Assembly (NCBI GenBank): GCA_964600665.1
Contig: CAZRKC010000031.1
Location: 1-29,430 of the forward strand
Length of the DNA: 29,430 nucleotides
Source: CAZRKC01 sp964600665
GTDB lineage: Bacteria; Bacillota; SLNR01
Direction: 5' to 3'
The position numbers and the translations under genes were made by a program. The notes beneath the pieces were generated by a model. The model was not told where the DNA came from. It saw only the letters and a program-made list of their open reading frames with translations, and made no database searches. Shown one piece after another: positions 6,209 to 14,181 of this stretch (within the stretch, counting starts at the first letter, position 1; the number at the start of each line of letters is the position of its first letter).

Positions 6209-7381
6209 TCATGATGTTTGACCATGGGGTCGCTCCCGCAATGTCATCGCAAACATGAATGCCGTGATTCCGGTGACCACGCCACAGAATATGAAAAGGT
6301 TTGCGAGTCCCCACCGGTCCACCAGCTGACCACCTAAGGTCATGCCGACAATGGGACCCAACCCCATGCTAACCGCACCAAAAATTGTTTGACCCGTGGC
6401 TTTTAGCCCTTCTGGGGCTTCCTCTTGAACGAACATCACACTGCCGCCGAAGTAGTACCCGCCGGAAAAACCCTGGAGCAACTGAACAGGTATAATCATC
6501 AGGGGTGTTTTGACCAGGTAAAATAGGAACCAGCGAATGGCGAGTGTGGTATATGACATGAGAATCAAACCCCGGGAGCCCAGTCTCCTTTGGAAATAAG
6601 CCATCCCCTTAAAAGCCGGAATCTCGCTCAAGGCTGCCACCGCCCATATGATGCCAATGAACGCATCCGCTGCACCCAAATTGGAAACATGAATGTTCAA
6701 AAACCCGAAACCCATGGACATGCATGCCTGGACTAAAAATGTTGCCACTAGAAAGATCAGAAATTTTCGGTTGCTAAGGAGGATTTTGATTTGCTGGGTT
6801 TTCGTCAAATCCGGGACCATTATCCGGCTTCCCTCAATATCGTGGGGTGTTTCGCTCTCCTCTTCTGTTTTCGGCAGCGATATACTGATCAATCCCATAC
6901 CAATGAGTGCCGCAGAACAGGCAATAAAAACACTACGGATACCAAAGAATCCAGTCAGTTGGCCCCCGATAACGCCTGCCACCATGAATCCGACGGAGCC
7001 CCAGAGGCGAATATTACCGTAATTATCTCCAGCCCGCCGCACATAGTCCAGTCCTGTGGCATCCAGAATCGGCATCACAGCGCTGAAAGTCGTGCCTAAT
7101 GCAGCGGCCGTGAATAAAATCCCGATGAAGCTCGTTGCCCGCAGGTACGCCAGTACCGTCACGGAACTTATGAATATCAGGGCCATCATGACTTTCCGCC
7201 GGGCGCGAAAGGCGTCGCTGATATATCCCCATAAAGGCTGACAGAGAAAATTCATTAGAAAATAGCTGCTGGAGATAAGCCCAATCTGCGTGCCTGAAAA
7301 ACCTAACCGGCGGAAATGCAAGTTGGCATACATAAAATAAAACGGCATCGCTAAATTGAACAGAAAATACAGCCGTTTCAT
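6209..7381 (-). CDS. MFS transporter (phenylpropionate/nucleoside-permease-like)
   Basis: A 390-residue major facilitator with about 12 hydrophobic segments. The N terminus KRLYFLFNLAMPFYFMYANL and the following GFSGTQIGLISSSYF and QPLWGYISDAFRARRKVM resemble the MFS_1-like/HcaT-type group. DAFRARRK is the conserved loop-2/3 motif of the superfamily, and GNIRLWGSVGFM starts helix 5. The substrate is unknown. The ATG at 7381 has GAGAGGG at 8 nt. An ATG at 7468 is rejected because it falls inside a strong promoter (7447-7475). It is transcribed alone and ends at a shared hairpin. Confidence 0.85.
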   Translation of the reverse strand: MKRLYFLFNLAMPFYFMYANLHFRRLGFSGTQIGLISSSYFLMNFLCQPLWGYISDAFRARRKVMMALIFISSVTVLAYLRATSFIGILFTAAALGTTFSAVMPILDATGLDYVRRAGDNYGNIRLWGSVGFMVAGVIGGQLTGFFGIRSVFIACSAALIGMGLISISLPKTEEESETPHDIEGSRIMVPDLTKTQQIKILLSNRKFLIFLVATFLVQACMSMGFGFLNIHVSNLGAADAFIGIIWAVAALSEIPAFKGMAYFQRRLGSRGLILMSYTTLAIRWFLFYLVKTPLMIIPVQLLQGFSGGYYFGGSVMFVQEEAPEGLKATGQTIFGAVSMGLGPIVGMTLGGQLVDRWGLANLFIFCGVVTGITAFMFAMTLRERPHGQTS

Positions 7382-7426
7382 AATGGATCCCTCTCGCTGC
7401 TGATTCACGCTGATCATCCTTTCAGA

Positions 7427-7478
7427 CACTTGTCGATACTTATCATAGTATATCGATTTGATAGTCATTTATCAAGTG
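7427..7478 (-). promoter_or_regulatory. MFS promoter embedded in an inverted repeat
   Basis: TTGATA (7470-7475), a 17-bp spacer and TATACT (7447-7452) on the minus strand form a good vegetative promoter. The region is framed by CACTTG (7427-7432) and CAAGTG (7473-7478), with inner TATCA (7441-7445) and TGATA (7458-7462). This imperfect two-part palindrome would suit a repressor operator. The regulator is unknown. Confidence 0.55.
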
Positions 7479-7572
7479 CGGTGCCAAATATTTCTTGTTG
7501 CTGCCGGTTTGAGCAGGACTGGCTATACGGATATGGAATAACTCAATGAAAACATAAATTGGAGGTGAAAAA

Positions 7573-8037
7573 ATGGATACATTGATCAGTCGGTACGCTG
7601 AGTACTTGAAAAATGGGCGAAAGGAACTGGTGGACGCGGTTCAAGATGTAACCCATGAGGAATTGCATTATGATGCAGATGGTGCTTTGAATTCCATCGC
7701 CATGATTCTCAATCACGCTGCCGGAGCAGAAAAATTCCTGATCCACAAACTCGTGGCCGGTGATGAGATTCAACGGGATCGAGACACGGAATTTGCACCT
7801 CATGGTGACACTTTGCAACAGATTTTAGCCAAACTGGAACAATCCCAGGCTCGGACCATGGAAATCCTGGAAAGCATGACTGATAGCCAGCTCCTGGACG
7901 AGAAAAAGGTCCGTTTGTCTAGCGGTGAGCGCACGGTCACCAATGAATGGGGCATTCTACACACTTTGGAGCACGAAGCGCATCACAAAGGGCAAGTCAT
8001 TCAACTGAAGCGATTAGCCCGCGCTCACAAGGCATAG
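7573..8037 (+). CDS. DinB-like four-helix metalloprotein
   Basis: A 154-residue DinB/YfiT superfamily protein. These four-helix bundles bind a divalent metal with three histidines, and several members are thiol-dependent S-transferases. Here H48 (MILNHAAGAEK) and the HTLEHEAHHKGQ segment (H134, H138) supply the triad. GGAGGTG lies 7 nt before the ATG. The gene overlaps the convergent SDR gene by 13 bp at the 3' ends. No partner gene indicates a substrate. Confidence 0.8.
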   Translation: MDTLISRYAEYLKNGRKELVDAVQDVTHEELHYDADGALNSIAMILNHAAGAEKFLIHKLVAGDEIQRDRDTEFAPHGDTLQQILAKLEQSQARTMEILESMTDSQLLDEKKVRLSSGERTVTNEWGILHTLEHEAHHKGQVIQLKRLARAHKA

Positions 8038-8771
8038 ATCATCTTTTTGGTCATGCCCCCATCGATGACAATGTTTTCACCGTTGATAAAGTCGTTTTCA
8101 TGTCGACAAAGAAACAGGCAAAGCCGGGCGATATCGTCCGGTTTTCCCACGCGTCCGGAAGGGTGCTGTTGATGATCGATAAACCGCAGTTCATTATAAT
8201 CCCCGGTTTCGATCCAGCCAGGACTGATCACATTGACGATGATCCCTTCAGAAGACAAGGATATCGCTAAAGCATGAGTCAACGATACGATCCCGCCTTT
8301 TGAGGCGGCGTAGGCCTCGCTGTCTGGTTCCGACATTAGATGGCGGGTGGATGCAATATTGATGATCCTACCTCCACCTCTTTTTTTCATGCGGTGACTG
8401 CAGTATTTTGCCATGAACACCATGGCTTTCAGGTTGACCCCTAAAACTTGGTCCCAACCCATCTCGGTCAGTTGATCCAGGGGTGTCCATTGACTGATGC
8501 CAGCGTTATTGATTAGAATATCGACTCCACCGAATTCGTCTGTCACCCATTGGACCATTCGTTCCATGGCAAGGATATCCCGAAGATCAATGTGATAGAA
8601 TGTCCCGCTCAACCCATCTGCTGCCATCCCATCTGCCCATGCTTCACCCGATTCTTGGTTGATATCGGCAATGACAACCGAAGCTCCTTCCCGGCAAAAC
8701 GCTTCCGCAACCGCGCTGCCGATTCCACCTGCACCACCGGTCACAATGACCACCTGATTTCTAAATTCCAT
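8025..8771 (-). CDS. Short-chain dehydrogenase/reductase
   Basis: A 248-residue classical SDR that oxidises or reduces an alcohol/ketone with NAD(P). The cofactor motif TGGAGGIG is at residues 11-18 and NNAG near 88. The catalytic Ser (IAST), Tyr154 and Lys158 (YAASK) have normal spacing. An Asp at the end of beta-2 (IADIN) suggests NAD preference. The ATG at 8771 is 6 nt after GAAGGGGG and is chosen over the ATG at 8777. The closest general family is 3-oxoacyl-ACP reductase/glucose dehydrogenase-like. The substrate is not predictable. Confidence 0.88.
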   Translation of the reverse strand: MEFRNQVVIVTGGAGGIGSAVAEAFCREGASVVIADINQESGEAWADGMAADGLSGTFYHIDLRDILAMERMVQWVTDEFGGVDILINNAGISQWTPLDQLTEMGWDQVLGVNLKAMVFMAKYCSHRMKKRGGGRIINIASTRHLMSEPDSEAYAASKGGIVSLTHALAISLSSEGIIVNVISPGWIETGDYNELRFIDHQQHPSGRVGKPDDIARLCLFLCRHENDFINGENIVIDGGMTKKMIYAL

Positions 8772-8777
8772 GGCCAT

Positions 8778-8967
8778 CCCCCTTCCATCTCACATATGGT
8801 TTTCCCAATTAATTCGCACACACCTTGTCCTGACCATACCCCGTATCACTCGGCGAAATTTCTCCACTTGACAATAGTATTTCTTCGATATGGAGAAGGC
8901 ATATCCTTTGCTGATATGCCTTCGTATGTTTGGCAGATGATTTAATATTCATCTCGTACTTGCAGGG
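8778..8967. other. Intergenic stretch with a perfect hairpin
   Basis: No gene was seen. A perfect 11-bp inverted repeat GAAGGCATATC/GATATGCCTTC (8895-8905 with 8913-8923, loop of 7) stands alone, without a T tract on either side. A TTGACA at 8868-8873 on the plus strand lacks a convincing -10 partner. Confidence 0.4.
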
Positions 8968-9500
8968 TTAACTTTCTAAGTATGTCAGCTTTCTCTTCAG
9001 CAAATCTTTCACAATGCCCGGATTGGCTTTCCCCCGATCTATTCATCACTTTTCCAACCAGAAAGCCGATGACTTGTCCAAATCATTCCCTTCAGCCCGG
9101 ACGCCATAACGCTCCCCGTCGAACCGAGCCAGATTTGTACTGGCTGCGGCCGCGGCAATGGTTAAGTGGGTCGCAGCAGAAAATTTCGCATGGAGCAATG
9201 ATACTGTTTCAACAGTCGTACCTAATTCGTCCAAAACTCCCATAGCCGCGTTAAACCGCTGCATCACATGGGGTCAAATGTCACCGTCCAGATACTCTTT
9301 TGGCAAACCGATCCTCAATCCGCGTATTTGACCCACCAGCGCATCCGTAAACCTTTGTTGACAAGGCGTCGCTGTCATCACTTCCTGTCAGTCAAAACCG
9401 CAAAGGGTTTCCAATAACCAAGGCAGATCGGAAACATACTGAGTGACCAACTGATCTGATTTAAGGACGAAGCATATGAAATCAATGTTCGTTGCATAGC
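8968..9500 (-). pseudogene. Decayed gatA-gatB remnant (aspartyl/glutamyl-tRNA amidotransferase)
   Basis: On the minus strand, three reading frames together give an internal part of GatA: LISYASSLNQI, DLPWLLETLCGFD, RGLRIGLPKEYLDGD, LDELGTTVETVSL, STNLARFDGERYGVRAE. At about 9075 this joins the 3' tail of GatB: VIGFLVGKVMNRSGG, KANPGIVKDLLKRKL. Lesions seen are frameshifts near 9452 and in a C5 run at 9031-9035, in-frame TGA at two places, and loss of the GatA start, GatA end and most of GatB. GatCAB amidates misacylated Glu- or Asp-tRNA. The fragment begins right behind the terminator of the PLP-enzyme gene. Confidence 0.85.
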
Positions 9501-9532
9501 AAACAAAACAGCCCGCCAAACTTTCGGCGGGC
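9501..9532 (-). terminator. Terminator of the PLP-enzyme gene
   Basis: GCCCGCC, 8-nt loop, GGCGGGC (9526-9532 with 9511-9517) is followed on the minus strand by TGTTTTGTTT. It lies 22 nt beyond the stop codon. Confidence 0.85.
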
Positions 9533-9554
9533 TTCGACATACTGAAAATTTTTT

Positions 9555-10745
9555 TCATATCACTTCCAGGGCATTGGTTAAATCTTGGATCAGGTCCTCC
9601 GCTTTTTCGATTCCTACAGACAGTCTGATGAGACCGTCGTGGATTCCCATTTTATCTTTCACGGCTTGTTCCAACCCCACATGGGACGTCGTGTTGGGAT
9701 GGGACATGGTCGTCCGCACACCGCCCAAAGTCGTGACAAAGCGGATGATATCCAAACTGTTCATGAAACGGTTCACTTTCTCCCGATCGTCAGGAAGGTA
9801 GAAACTCATCATCGCCCCGTAACCATCTTTCAGAACCTTGGATGCAATTTCATGATAGGGACTGCTTTTGAGTCCGGGATAAAACACACGGCTCACCTTT
9901 GGATGAAGTTCCAACGCTTTGGCGATTGCCATGGCATTTTCCGATTGCCGCGGGACCCGAAGATTCATAGTTTTGATTCCTCTTAGTACCAGCCACGCAT
10001 CAAAGGGGCTGATCACGGAACCCATGGAAACAATATAATGTTTGACTTTCTTCACGAGTTCAGCAGACCCAACCACGGCACCTGCGATGACATCATTATG
10101 CCCATTGATAAATTTGGTGCAGCTGTGAGCCACCAGATCTGCACCCCATTCCAGCGGATTGATGTGGATCGGGGTCGTAAATGTGTTGTCCACCAGCACT
10201 TTCGCACCGGCTTTGTGGGCGATTGCCACGACTTTCTCCAGATCGATCACGGACACAAAGGGATTTGTGACGATTTCTGTGACAAACAACTTGGTCTCCG
10301 GCCGGAGGGCGTGAGCCACGGCAACTTCATCATTCAGATCCACATAGGATGTCTGCACCCCTAACCGGGATAGATCATCCCGCAGCAGGGTGTATGTCCC
10401 ACCATATATGGCATCAGCGCAAATCACATGATCCCCTGCACTGACACAAGCCAAAATCCCTGCCAGGATCGCCGCCATCCCGGATGCGCACACTGCAGCT
10501 GCCTCACCTTTTTCAGCCATGGCGATCACTTCTGACAAGCTGTCCTGATTAGGATGCCCCGACCGCGAATAGTAATACGCACCTTCTGGATTCTCATACA
10601 TGGATTTAATGGTATCCAGATCCTTCAGCACAAAGGCTGATGTTTGAAAAATCGGGATTGCCTCCGGATAAGACGAGGGCAGATTGGCTTTTTCTCCTGC
10701 ATGGAGAATTTGTGTCTCACTGGAAAACCGGTCTTTGTTCTTCAT
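9555..10745 (-). CDS. Cys/Met-metabolism PLP enzyme (cystathionine gamma-lyase/synthase-like)
   Basis: A 396-residue gamma-family PLP enzyme handling cystathionine, homocysteine or methionine. YYYSRSGHPN (residues 57-66) binds cofactor phosphate from the neighbouring subunit. ASGMAAI at 87-93, DNTF at 186-189 and SCTKFINGH with the Schiff-base Lys211 are canonical. The position that carries a reactive Cys in methionine gamma-lyases (the YGC motif) is YGG here, so cystathionine lyase/synthase or an O-acetylhomoserine enzyme is more likely. GGAGG lies 7 nt before the ATG. It stands alone, with its own terminator. Confidence 0.88.
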   Translation of the reverse strand: MKNKDRFSSETQILHAGEKANLPSSYPEAIPIFQTSAFVLKDLDTIKSMYENPEGAYYYSRSGHPNQDSLSEVIAMAEKGEAAAVCASGMAAILAGILACVSAGDHVICADAIYGGTYTLLRDDLSRLGVQTSYVDLNDEVAVAHALRPETKLFVTEIVTNPFVSVIDLEKVVAIAHKAGAKVLVDNTFTTPIHINPLEWGADLVAHSCTKFINGHNDVIAGAVVGSAELVKKVKHYIVSMGSVISPFDAWLVLRGIKTMNLRVPRQSENAMAIAKALELHPKVSRVFYPGLKSSPYHEIASKVLKDGYGAMMSFYLPDDREKVNRFMNSLDIIRFVTTLGGVRTTMSHPNTTSHVGLEQAVKDKMGIHDGLIRLSVGIEKAEDLIQDLTNALEVI

Positions 10746-10967
10746 CTCATGACCTCCTTGTTCACTCTGTTTTCTATTTGTTACACATTCGCCGGCAGGC
10801 GCATTTCCCCTGCCGCATTAAATGGCGTACCACATTCCGCATTGGCCGCAGGAATCATGACTGGTGTGTGGAATATCCTTTTCGTGAGAGAGAACATCAT
10901 GCAAAAACCACAGTTTACGGCAAATCAGAATGTTGTAAATCATCAAGGTTGACTTTCATCCTTTGCG
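10746..10967 (-). other. Long leader/intergenic region before the PLP-enzyme gene
   Basis: No gene was seen. CGGCAGG/CCTGCCG (10793-10799 with 10809-10815) makes a stable hairpin without a T tract. Several ATTCC/GGAAT repeats lie at 10830-10880. I looked for SAM (S-box), T-box and cobalamin signatures because of the sulfur metabolism and found none. Confidence 0.3.
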
Positions 10968-10996
10968 TTGTATTTGCATTTCCCCTTCACTATAAA
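10968..10996 (+). promoter_or_regulatory. Promoter of the Sec-type merB gene
   Basis: TTGTAT (10968-10973), a 17-bp spacer and TATAAA (10991-10996) precede the ATG at 11028. Its position argues against translation starting upstream at 10968. There is no MerR-type 19-bp spacer, and no merR or merA gene is adjacent. Confidence 0.5.
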
Positions 10997-11027
10997 AATT
11001 GAACGACCAGCAGAAAGGGTGTATTCT

Positions 11028-11657
11028 ATGGAAGATATCGGAGGTCTGCAACAATTTCTGGACAGCCTTCCCCCTGACGAGCGGATGGTCCGCCGACTGG
11101 CATTTCAATCCCTCTTGCATGGAATTCCCATGACCATCCAGGACCTTGCCCAAAGGATGGATATGAGGCCCCAGCAAGCGTATGATCTGGTTCAACGATT
11201 AGCAAATAAAGGTGTTGTGGTTTGGAATACTCAGAGTGCAGCCATCGTAGGCAGCGGCGGTCTTTCAGTGATACCGTCTCCCCATCGTTTAGTCATGGAG
11301 GATTTTCGAGGGTATGCCTGGTGCGCAGCAGACGCCATTGGCATCCCAGCTGCCCTGGAAAAAGACGCGGCCATTTCATCGGTTTGTCATGAATCCGGCG
11401 AACCCATTTTTATCCATTTACGTCGGGGCGAGATTCTGGATTTCAGTCATCCGGATATCCGGGTATTTGTTGTGGAAGCGGACACCAGCCAGTCTGTATC
11501 CGGTCACACCTGACTGCAGATTAATTTCTTCTGCTCCGTGGAGCAGTTTGATGCCTGGCGCTCCCGTAATGCCGATGTTCCCGGTAAGCTGCTGACGTTA
11601 ACTGATACCGCTGCTTTAGGGCGGTTGTGGTGGCAGGAGTTTTCACCAGTCGAATGA
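11028..11657 (+). CDS. merB: Organomercurial (alkylmercury) lyase with UGA/selenocysteine at the catalytic Cys159 position
   Basis: A 209-residue MerB-family protein if the TGA at 11511-11513 is read through. MerB cleaves the carbon-mercury bond of organomercurials using two cysteines and an aspartate. An N-terminal helix-turn-helix-like part (TIQDLAQRMDMRPQQAYDL) precedes the core, with YAWCAADAIGIP giving C99 and D102. The UGA codon is residue 162. These equal Cys96, Asp99 and Cys159 of the plasmid R831 enzyme at a constant +3 offset, and non-catalytic Cys117 matches C120. After the UGA the frame continues INFFCSVEQFDAW, VPGKLLTL and AALGRLWW, as in MerB C termini. AAAGGG precedes the ATG. 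A Cys-to-stop mutation is the alternative. Confidence 0.85.
11514..11557 (+). promoter_or_regulatory. Candidate bacterial SECIS element in merB
   Basis: Directly after the UGA, a stem CTGCTC/GAGCAG (11531-11536 with 11541-11546) closes the loop CGTG, which contains GU. A lower stem ATTAA/TTGAT (11520-11524 with 11548-11552) is separated from it by U-rich unpaired bases, and CAG/CTG (11517-11519 with 11555-11557) extends the base. The loop begins 23 nt after the UGA, within the range used by bacterial SECIS elements, with G in the first two loop positions. Confidence 0.65.
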
Positions 11658-11690
11658 CCATTGGATCAGATTATTGTTTTCTACCGTCTG

Positions 11691-11738
11691 AAAGAGATGA
11701 GACCGCCTCCCTCTGGGGAAAGCAGTCTCATCTCTTTT
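11691..11738 (+). terminator. Terminator of the merB gene
   Basis: AAAGAGATGAGAC (11691-11703) pairs with GTCTCATCTCTTT (11725-11737), ending in TTTT. It lies 33 nt beyond the downstream stop at 11657, not beyond the UGA at 11511, which supports the longer gene. Confidence 0.8.
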
Positions 11739-11741
11739 AAA

Positions 11742-12010
11742 GGCAAACCCACCATTCAGATTCCATCATGGATCAGGAATTTGGATTTTGTCGGTTCGGT
11801 TTAAGTATGCGCATGATTGGACACAGTGTATTCGTAAAGCACATCCTGACTCATATTTCTTCCCTGAGCGTATTTCAGAATCATGATCAACATTGAAATC
11901 TAGGGATGAAGTTGGTCCCAGTATCATCATGGATGGCATTTCCGGAAAAATATCCTAACGACCTGGTTCGTCGATACATGGGATCCCATATTTTGCAAAC
12001 CTTTTTCTCC
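11742..12010. other. Intergenic region without recognised content
   Basis: No supported gene, RNA or repeat was seen. A stretch on the minus strand stays open for several dozen codons but has no start, ribosome site or recognisable motif. It may be a degraded remnant. Confidence 0.3.
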
Positions 12011-12011
12011 T

Positions 12012-12044
12012 GAAAGAAAGAAAACCCGAAGGGATGGGTCCCTT
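12012..12044 (-). terminator. Terminator of the seven-gene run
   Basis: AAGGGA, loop CCCA, TCCCTT (12039-12044 with 12029-12034) followed by CGGG and TTTTCTTTCTTT on the minus strand. It overlaps the stop codon of the last gene. Confidence 0.65.
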
Positions 12045-12988
12045 TAACGAATCCACCCGCTTCCTCCCTTTAACATATCTTCAGCACCGCTGATCACATC
12101 GTTGACAATATCCGCTGCAGATTCTTCTTTTTTGACCAACCCGGAAATCTGGCCGGATGGCAGTGAACCCCGAACCATATCGCCATCCTGGACAGCCAGT
12201 TGAAATTTACCTTTCTGCAGTTCTGTGATGGCTTTGGGATCTGCCCCCTCCATTTCCATCCGGGCTACCTGTTCTGTTGTCTCGCTTTTCAATACTCGCA
12301 TGGAATGACTGGTTCCCTTGCCCAGATGCAACGTGTCGGTATCAATCGCCGTCACGATCCGCTGTTTGGCTCCCTGGTGAATGTTGCATTCTGTAGCGAC
12401 CATGAACCGGGTACCCATCTGCACCCCCGCTGCACCTAGCATCAAGGCTGCCGCCAATCCGCGACCGTCTCCGATCCCGCCTGCGGCAATCACCGGGATG
12501 GTGACTGCATCCACGACCTGCGGGATCAATGCCATGGTCGTCATTTCGCCAATATGGCCCCCTGCTTCCATCCCCTCGGCCACCACACCATCAGCACCAT
12601 TCTCTTCCATCCGCCTGGCCAGTCTCACATTGGGCACCACCGGAAACACACGAATACCCGCTTCTTTCAGCCGTGGCATGTAAGGCACCGGATTCCCGGC
12701 CCCCGTGGTTACACCGGCCACATGTTCTTCGATGATCACGTCCAGATAGGACTCGATATAAGGGCTTTGCAACATCAGATTGACCCCGAATGGTTTTTGC
12801 GTGATCTGCCTGGCTTTGTGGATCTCTGCCCGTAAAGTATCTGCCGTATGCCCGATGCAGGCGATGATACCAAATCCGCCGGCTTCAGAGACGGCTCCGG
12901 CCAAATTTCCATCGGAAATATATGCCATTGCCCCGCAAAAAATGGGATGCTGGATTTTCAATAACTCACAAACGGGTGATTTAATCAA
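12044..12988 (-). CDS. Nitronate monooxygenase / FabK-like flavoenzyme
   Basis: A 314-residue FMN TIM-barrel protein of the NMO/FabK family. These either oxidise nitronates or reduce enoyl-ACP in fatty acid synthesis. Visible are the N-terminal IQHPIFCGAMAYISDGNLAGAVS segment, the EGMEAGGHIG motif near residue 145, IPVIAAGGIGDGRG near 175 and GVQMGTRF near 197, which bind FMN phosphate. The start is taken as TTG at 12988, with GAGAGGAG at 8 nt, rather than TTG at 13006. It is the last gene of the run, 20 nt behind the methyltransferase stop. Without fab neighbours, NMO is somewhat more likely than FabK. Confidence 0.85.
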   Translation of the reverse strand: MIKSPVCELLKIQHPIFCGAMAYISDGNLAGAVSEAGGFGIIACIGHTADTLRAEIHKARQITQKPFGVNLMLQSPYIESYLDVIIEEHVAGVTTGAGNPVPYMPRLKEAGIRVFPVVPNVRLARRMEENGADGVVAEGMEAGGHIGEMTTMALIPQVVDAVTIPVIAAGGIGDGRGLAAALMLGAAGVQMGTRFMVATECNIHQGAKQRIVTAIDTDTLHLGKGTSHSMRVLKSETTEQVARMEMEGADPKAITELQKGKFQLAVQDGDMVRGSLPSGQISGLVKKEESAADIVNDVISGAEDMLKGGSGWIR

Positions 12989-13008
12989 TGGTCGCACTCC
13001 TCTCAAAT

Positions 13009-14181
13009 TTATCCTTCAGTCTCCGGACCGGTCCCTTTTCGGGGTGGTCGCGGACCATAGTATTGAAACAACTGACAGGGGATCATCCCGTTATACAATT
13101 TGCGCCGTTTGTCCGCTTTGCGGCCAAATAAGGTCTCAAAAGCAGGGTGGGCAGAGAGAATATAGTAGGACCACGTATCCATGGATTGGAATACCCGCCC
13201 CATTTCTTTGTATAACCCTTCGATTTGAACGGGATCACCCAAACGCTCACCATAAGGTGGGTTGGTTACCAGATACCCGTATTTTTTTCGACTGCGAATC
13301 TCTGCCATTGGGAGCTTTTGAAAGAAAACTTTGTCTTGTACGCCGGCTTTTTCGCTATGAAACCGGGCAAGGTTGAGAACATCTCCGTCCATGTCGGAGC
13401 CGAGTATCCGAAAATCCCGATGGGATGCCATGACATCCCGGGCTTCCTGCCGCAGGGTATCCCAAATATCCTTGGGAATTTGATGCCATTGTTCAGCTGC
13501 AAATGCACGGTTGATACCCGGTGCCATATTCAGACCGATCATGGCCGCCTCCACCGGAATCGTACCGGAGCCACAAAATGGGTCCAGAAATGGCCGTTCC
13601 CATTGCCACCCGCTGAGTAAAATTATCCCGGCTGCCAGCGTCTCTCGTAAGGGAGCGGTGCTGACCAATGTGCGATATCCCCTTTTATGGAGACCAGTAC
13701 CGGTGGTGTCGATCGTTAACGTTGCTTCATCATTTAACATCCCGATCTCAATGCGATAACGGGCTCCGGTTTCATCAAACCAGGACTGGTGATATTTCTC
13801 TTTGAGTTTATCCACCACGGCTTTTTTTACGATGGCTTGACAGTCGGATACGCTAAAAAGCTGGGATCGAATGGATTTCCCGATCACTGGAAACTCACTG
13901 TCTGCCGATAGCCAGTCCCCCCAGGGCAGTGCTTTAGTTCCGTCAAAGAGCTCCGTGAAGGTCATTGCTGGAAACGACCCCACCCGGATCAAGACCCGGT
14001 CGGCGGTCCGTAACCACAGATTCGTTTTCACCACTGCCTCCGCATCACCCTGAAAAACGATCCGGCCAGTCTCAACTGACAGGTCATGATATCCCAGATT
14101 ACGGAGTTCTTTTGCAGTGACAGACTCCAACCCAAATGCGGTCATCACAATTATATCCATCAGCCTCACCTGATCTTTCAT
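13009..14181 (-). CDS. THUMP-domain class I RNA methyltransferase (YpsC/RlmL-like)
   Basis: A 390-residue enzyme of the RlmL/YpsC group that methylates guanine N2 in 23S rRNA using SAM. A ferredoxin-like and THUMP RNA-binding part fills residues 1-160. The Rossmann part begins with LRETLAAGIILLSGW, DPFCGSGTIPVEAA near 199 is the SAM loop, and NPPYGERLG near 305 is the catalytic motif of amino-methyltransferases. The length equals that of the Firmicutes single-domain form, not the fused enzyme of E. coli. Its ATG overlaps the end of the flavoprotein gene by 4 nt, so translation is probably coupled. Confidence 0.9.
   Translation of the reverse strand: MKDQVRLMDIIVMTAFGLESVTAKELRNLGYHDLSVETGRIVFQGDAEAVVKTNLWLRTADRVLIRVGSFPAMTFTELFDGTKALPWGDWLSADSEFPVIGKSIRSQLFSVSDCQAIVKKAVVDKLKEKYHQSWFDETGARYRIEIGMLNDEATLTIDTTGTGLHKRGYRTLVSTAPLRETLAAGIILLSGWQWERPFLDPFCGSGTIPVEAAMIGLNMAPGINRAFAAEQWHQIPKDIWDTLRQEARDVMASHRDFRILGSDMDGDVLNLARFHSEKAGVQDKVFFQKLPMAEIRSRKKYGYLVTNPPYGERLGDPVQIEGLYKEMGRVFQSMDTWSYYILSAHPAFETLFGRKADKRRKLYNGMIPCQLFQYYGPRPPRKGTGPETEG

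Noticed and set aside
7382..7468. N-terminal extension of the MFS protein to the ATG at 7468
   Set aside because: The extra 29 codons overlap the promoter -10 box and have no ribosome site; the ATG at 7381 has one.
8868..8930. Promoter plus small RNA on the plus strand
   Set aside because: TTGACA is present but no -10 at proper distance, and the 11-bp hairpin has no T tract.
9270..9395. The two in-frame TGA codons in the gatA remnant as further selenocysteines
   Set aside because: They do not fall on cysteine positions of the family, no good hairpin follows, and the region also has frameshifts and deletions, so it is a pseudogene.
10746..10967. SAM riboswitch ahead of the Cys/Met PLP enzyme
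   Set aside because: No S-box core sequences or T-tract terminator are present in the leader.
11511..11513. merB as an ordinary pseudogene broken by a stop codon
   Set aside because: Not fully excluded, but the exact catalytic position, intact downstream frame, SECIS-like hairpin and terminator placement make a selenoprotein more likely.
12381..12835. Long open frames on the plus strand opposite the NMO-like gene
   Set aside because: They are shadow frames of the minus-strand gene, with no ribosome site and no family resemblance.
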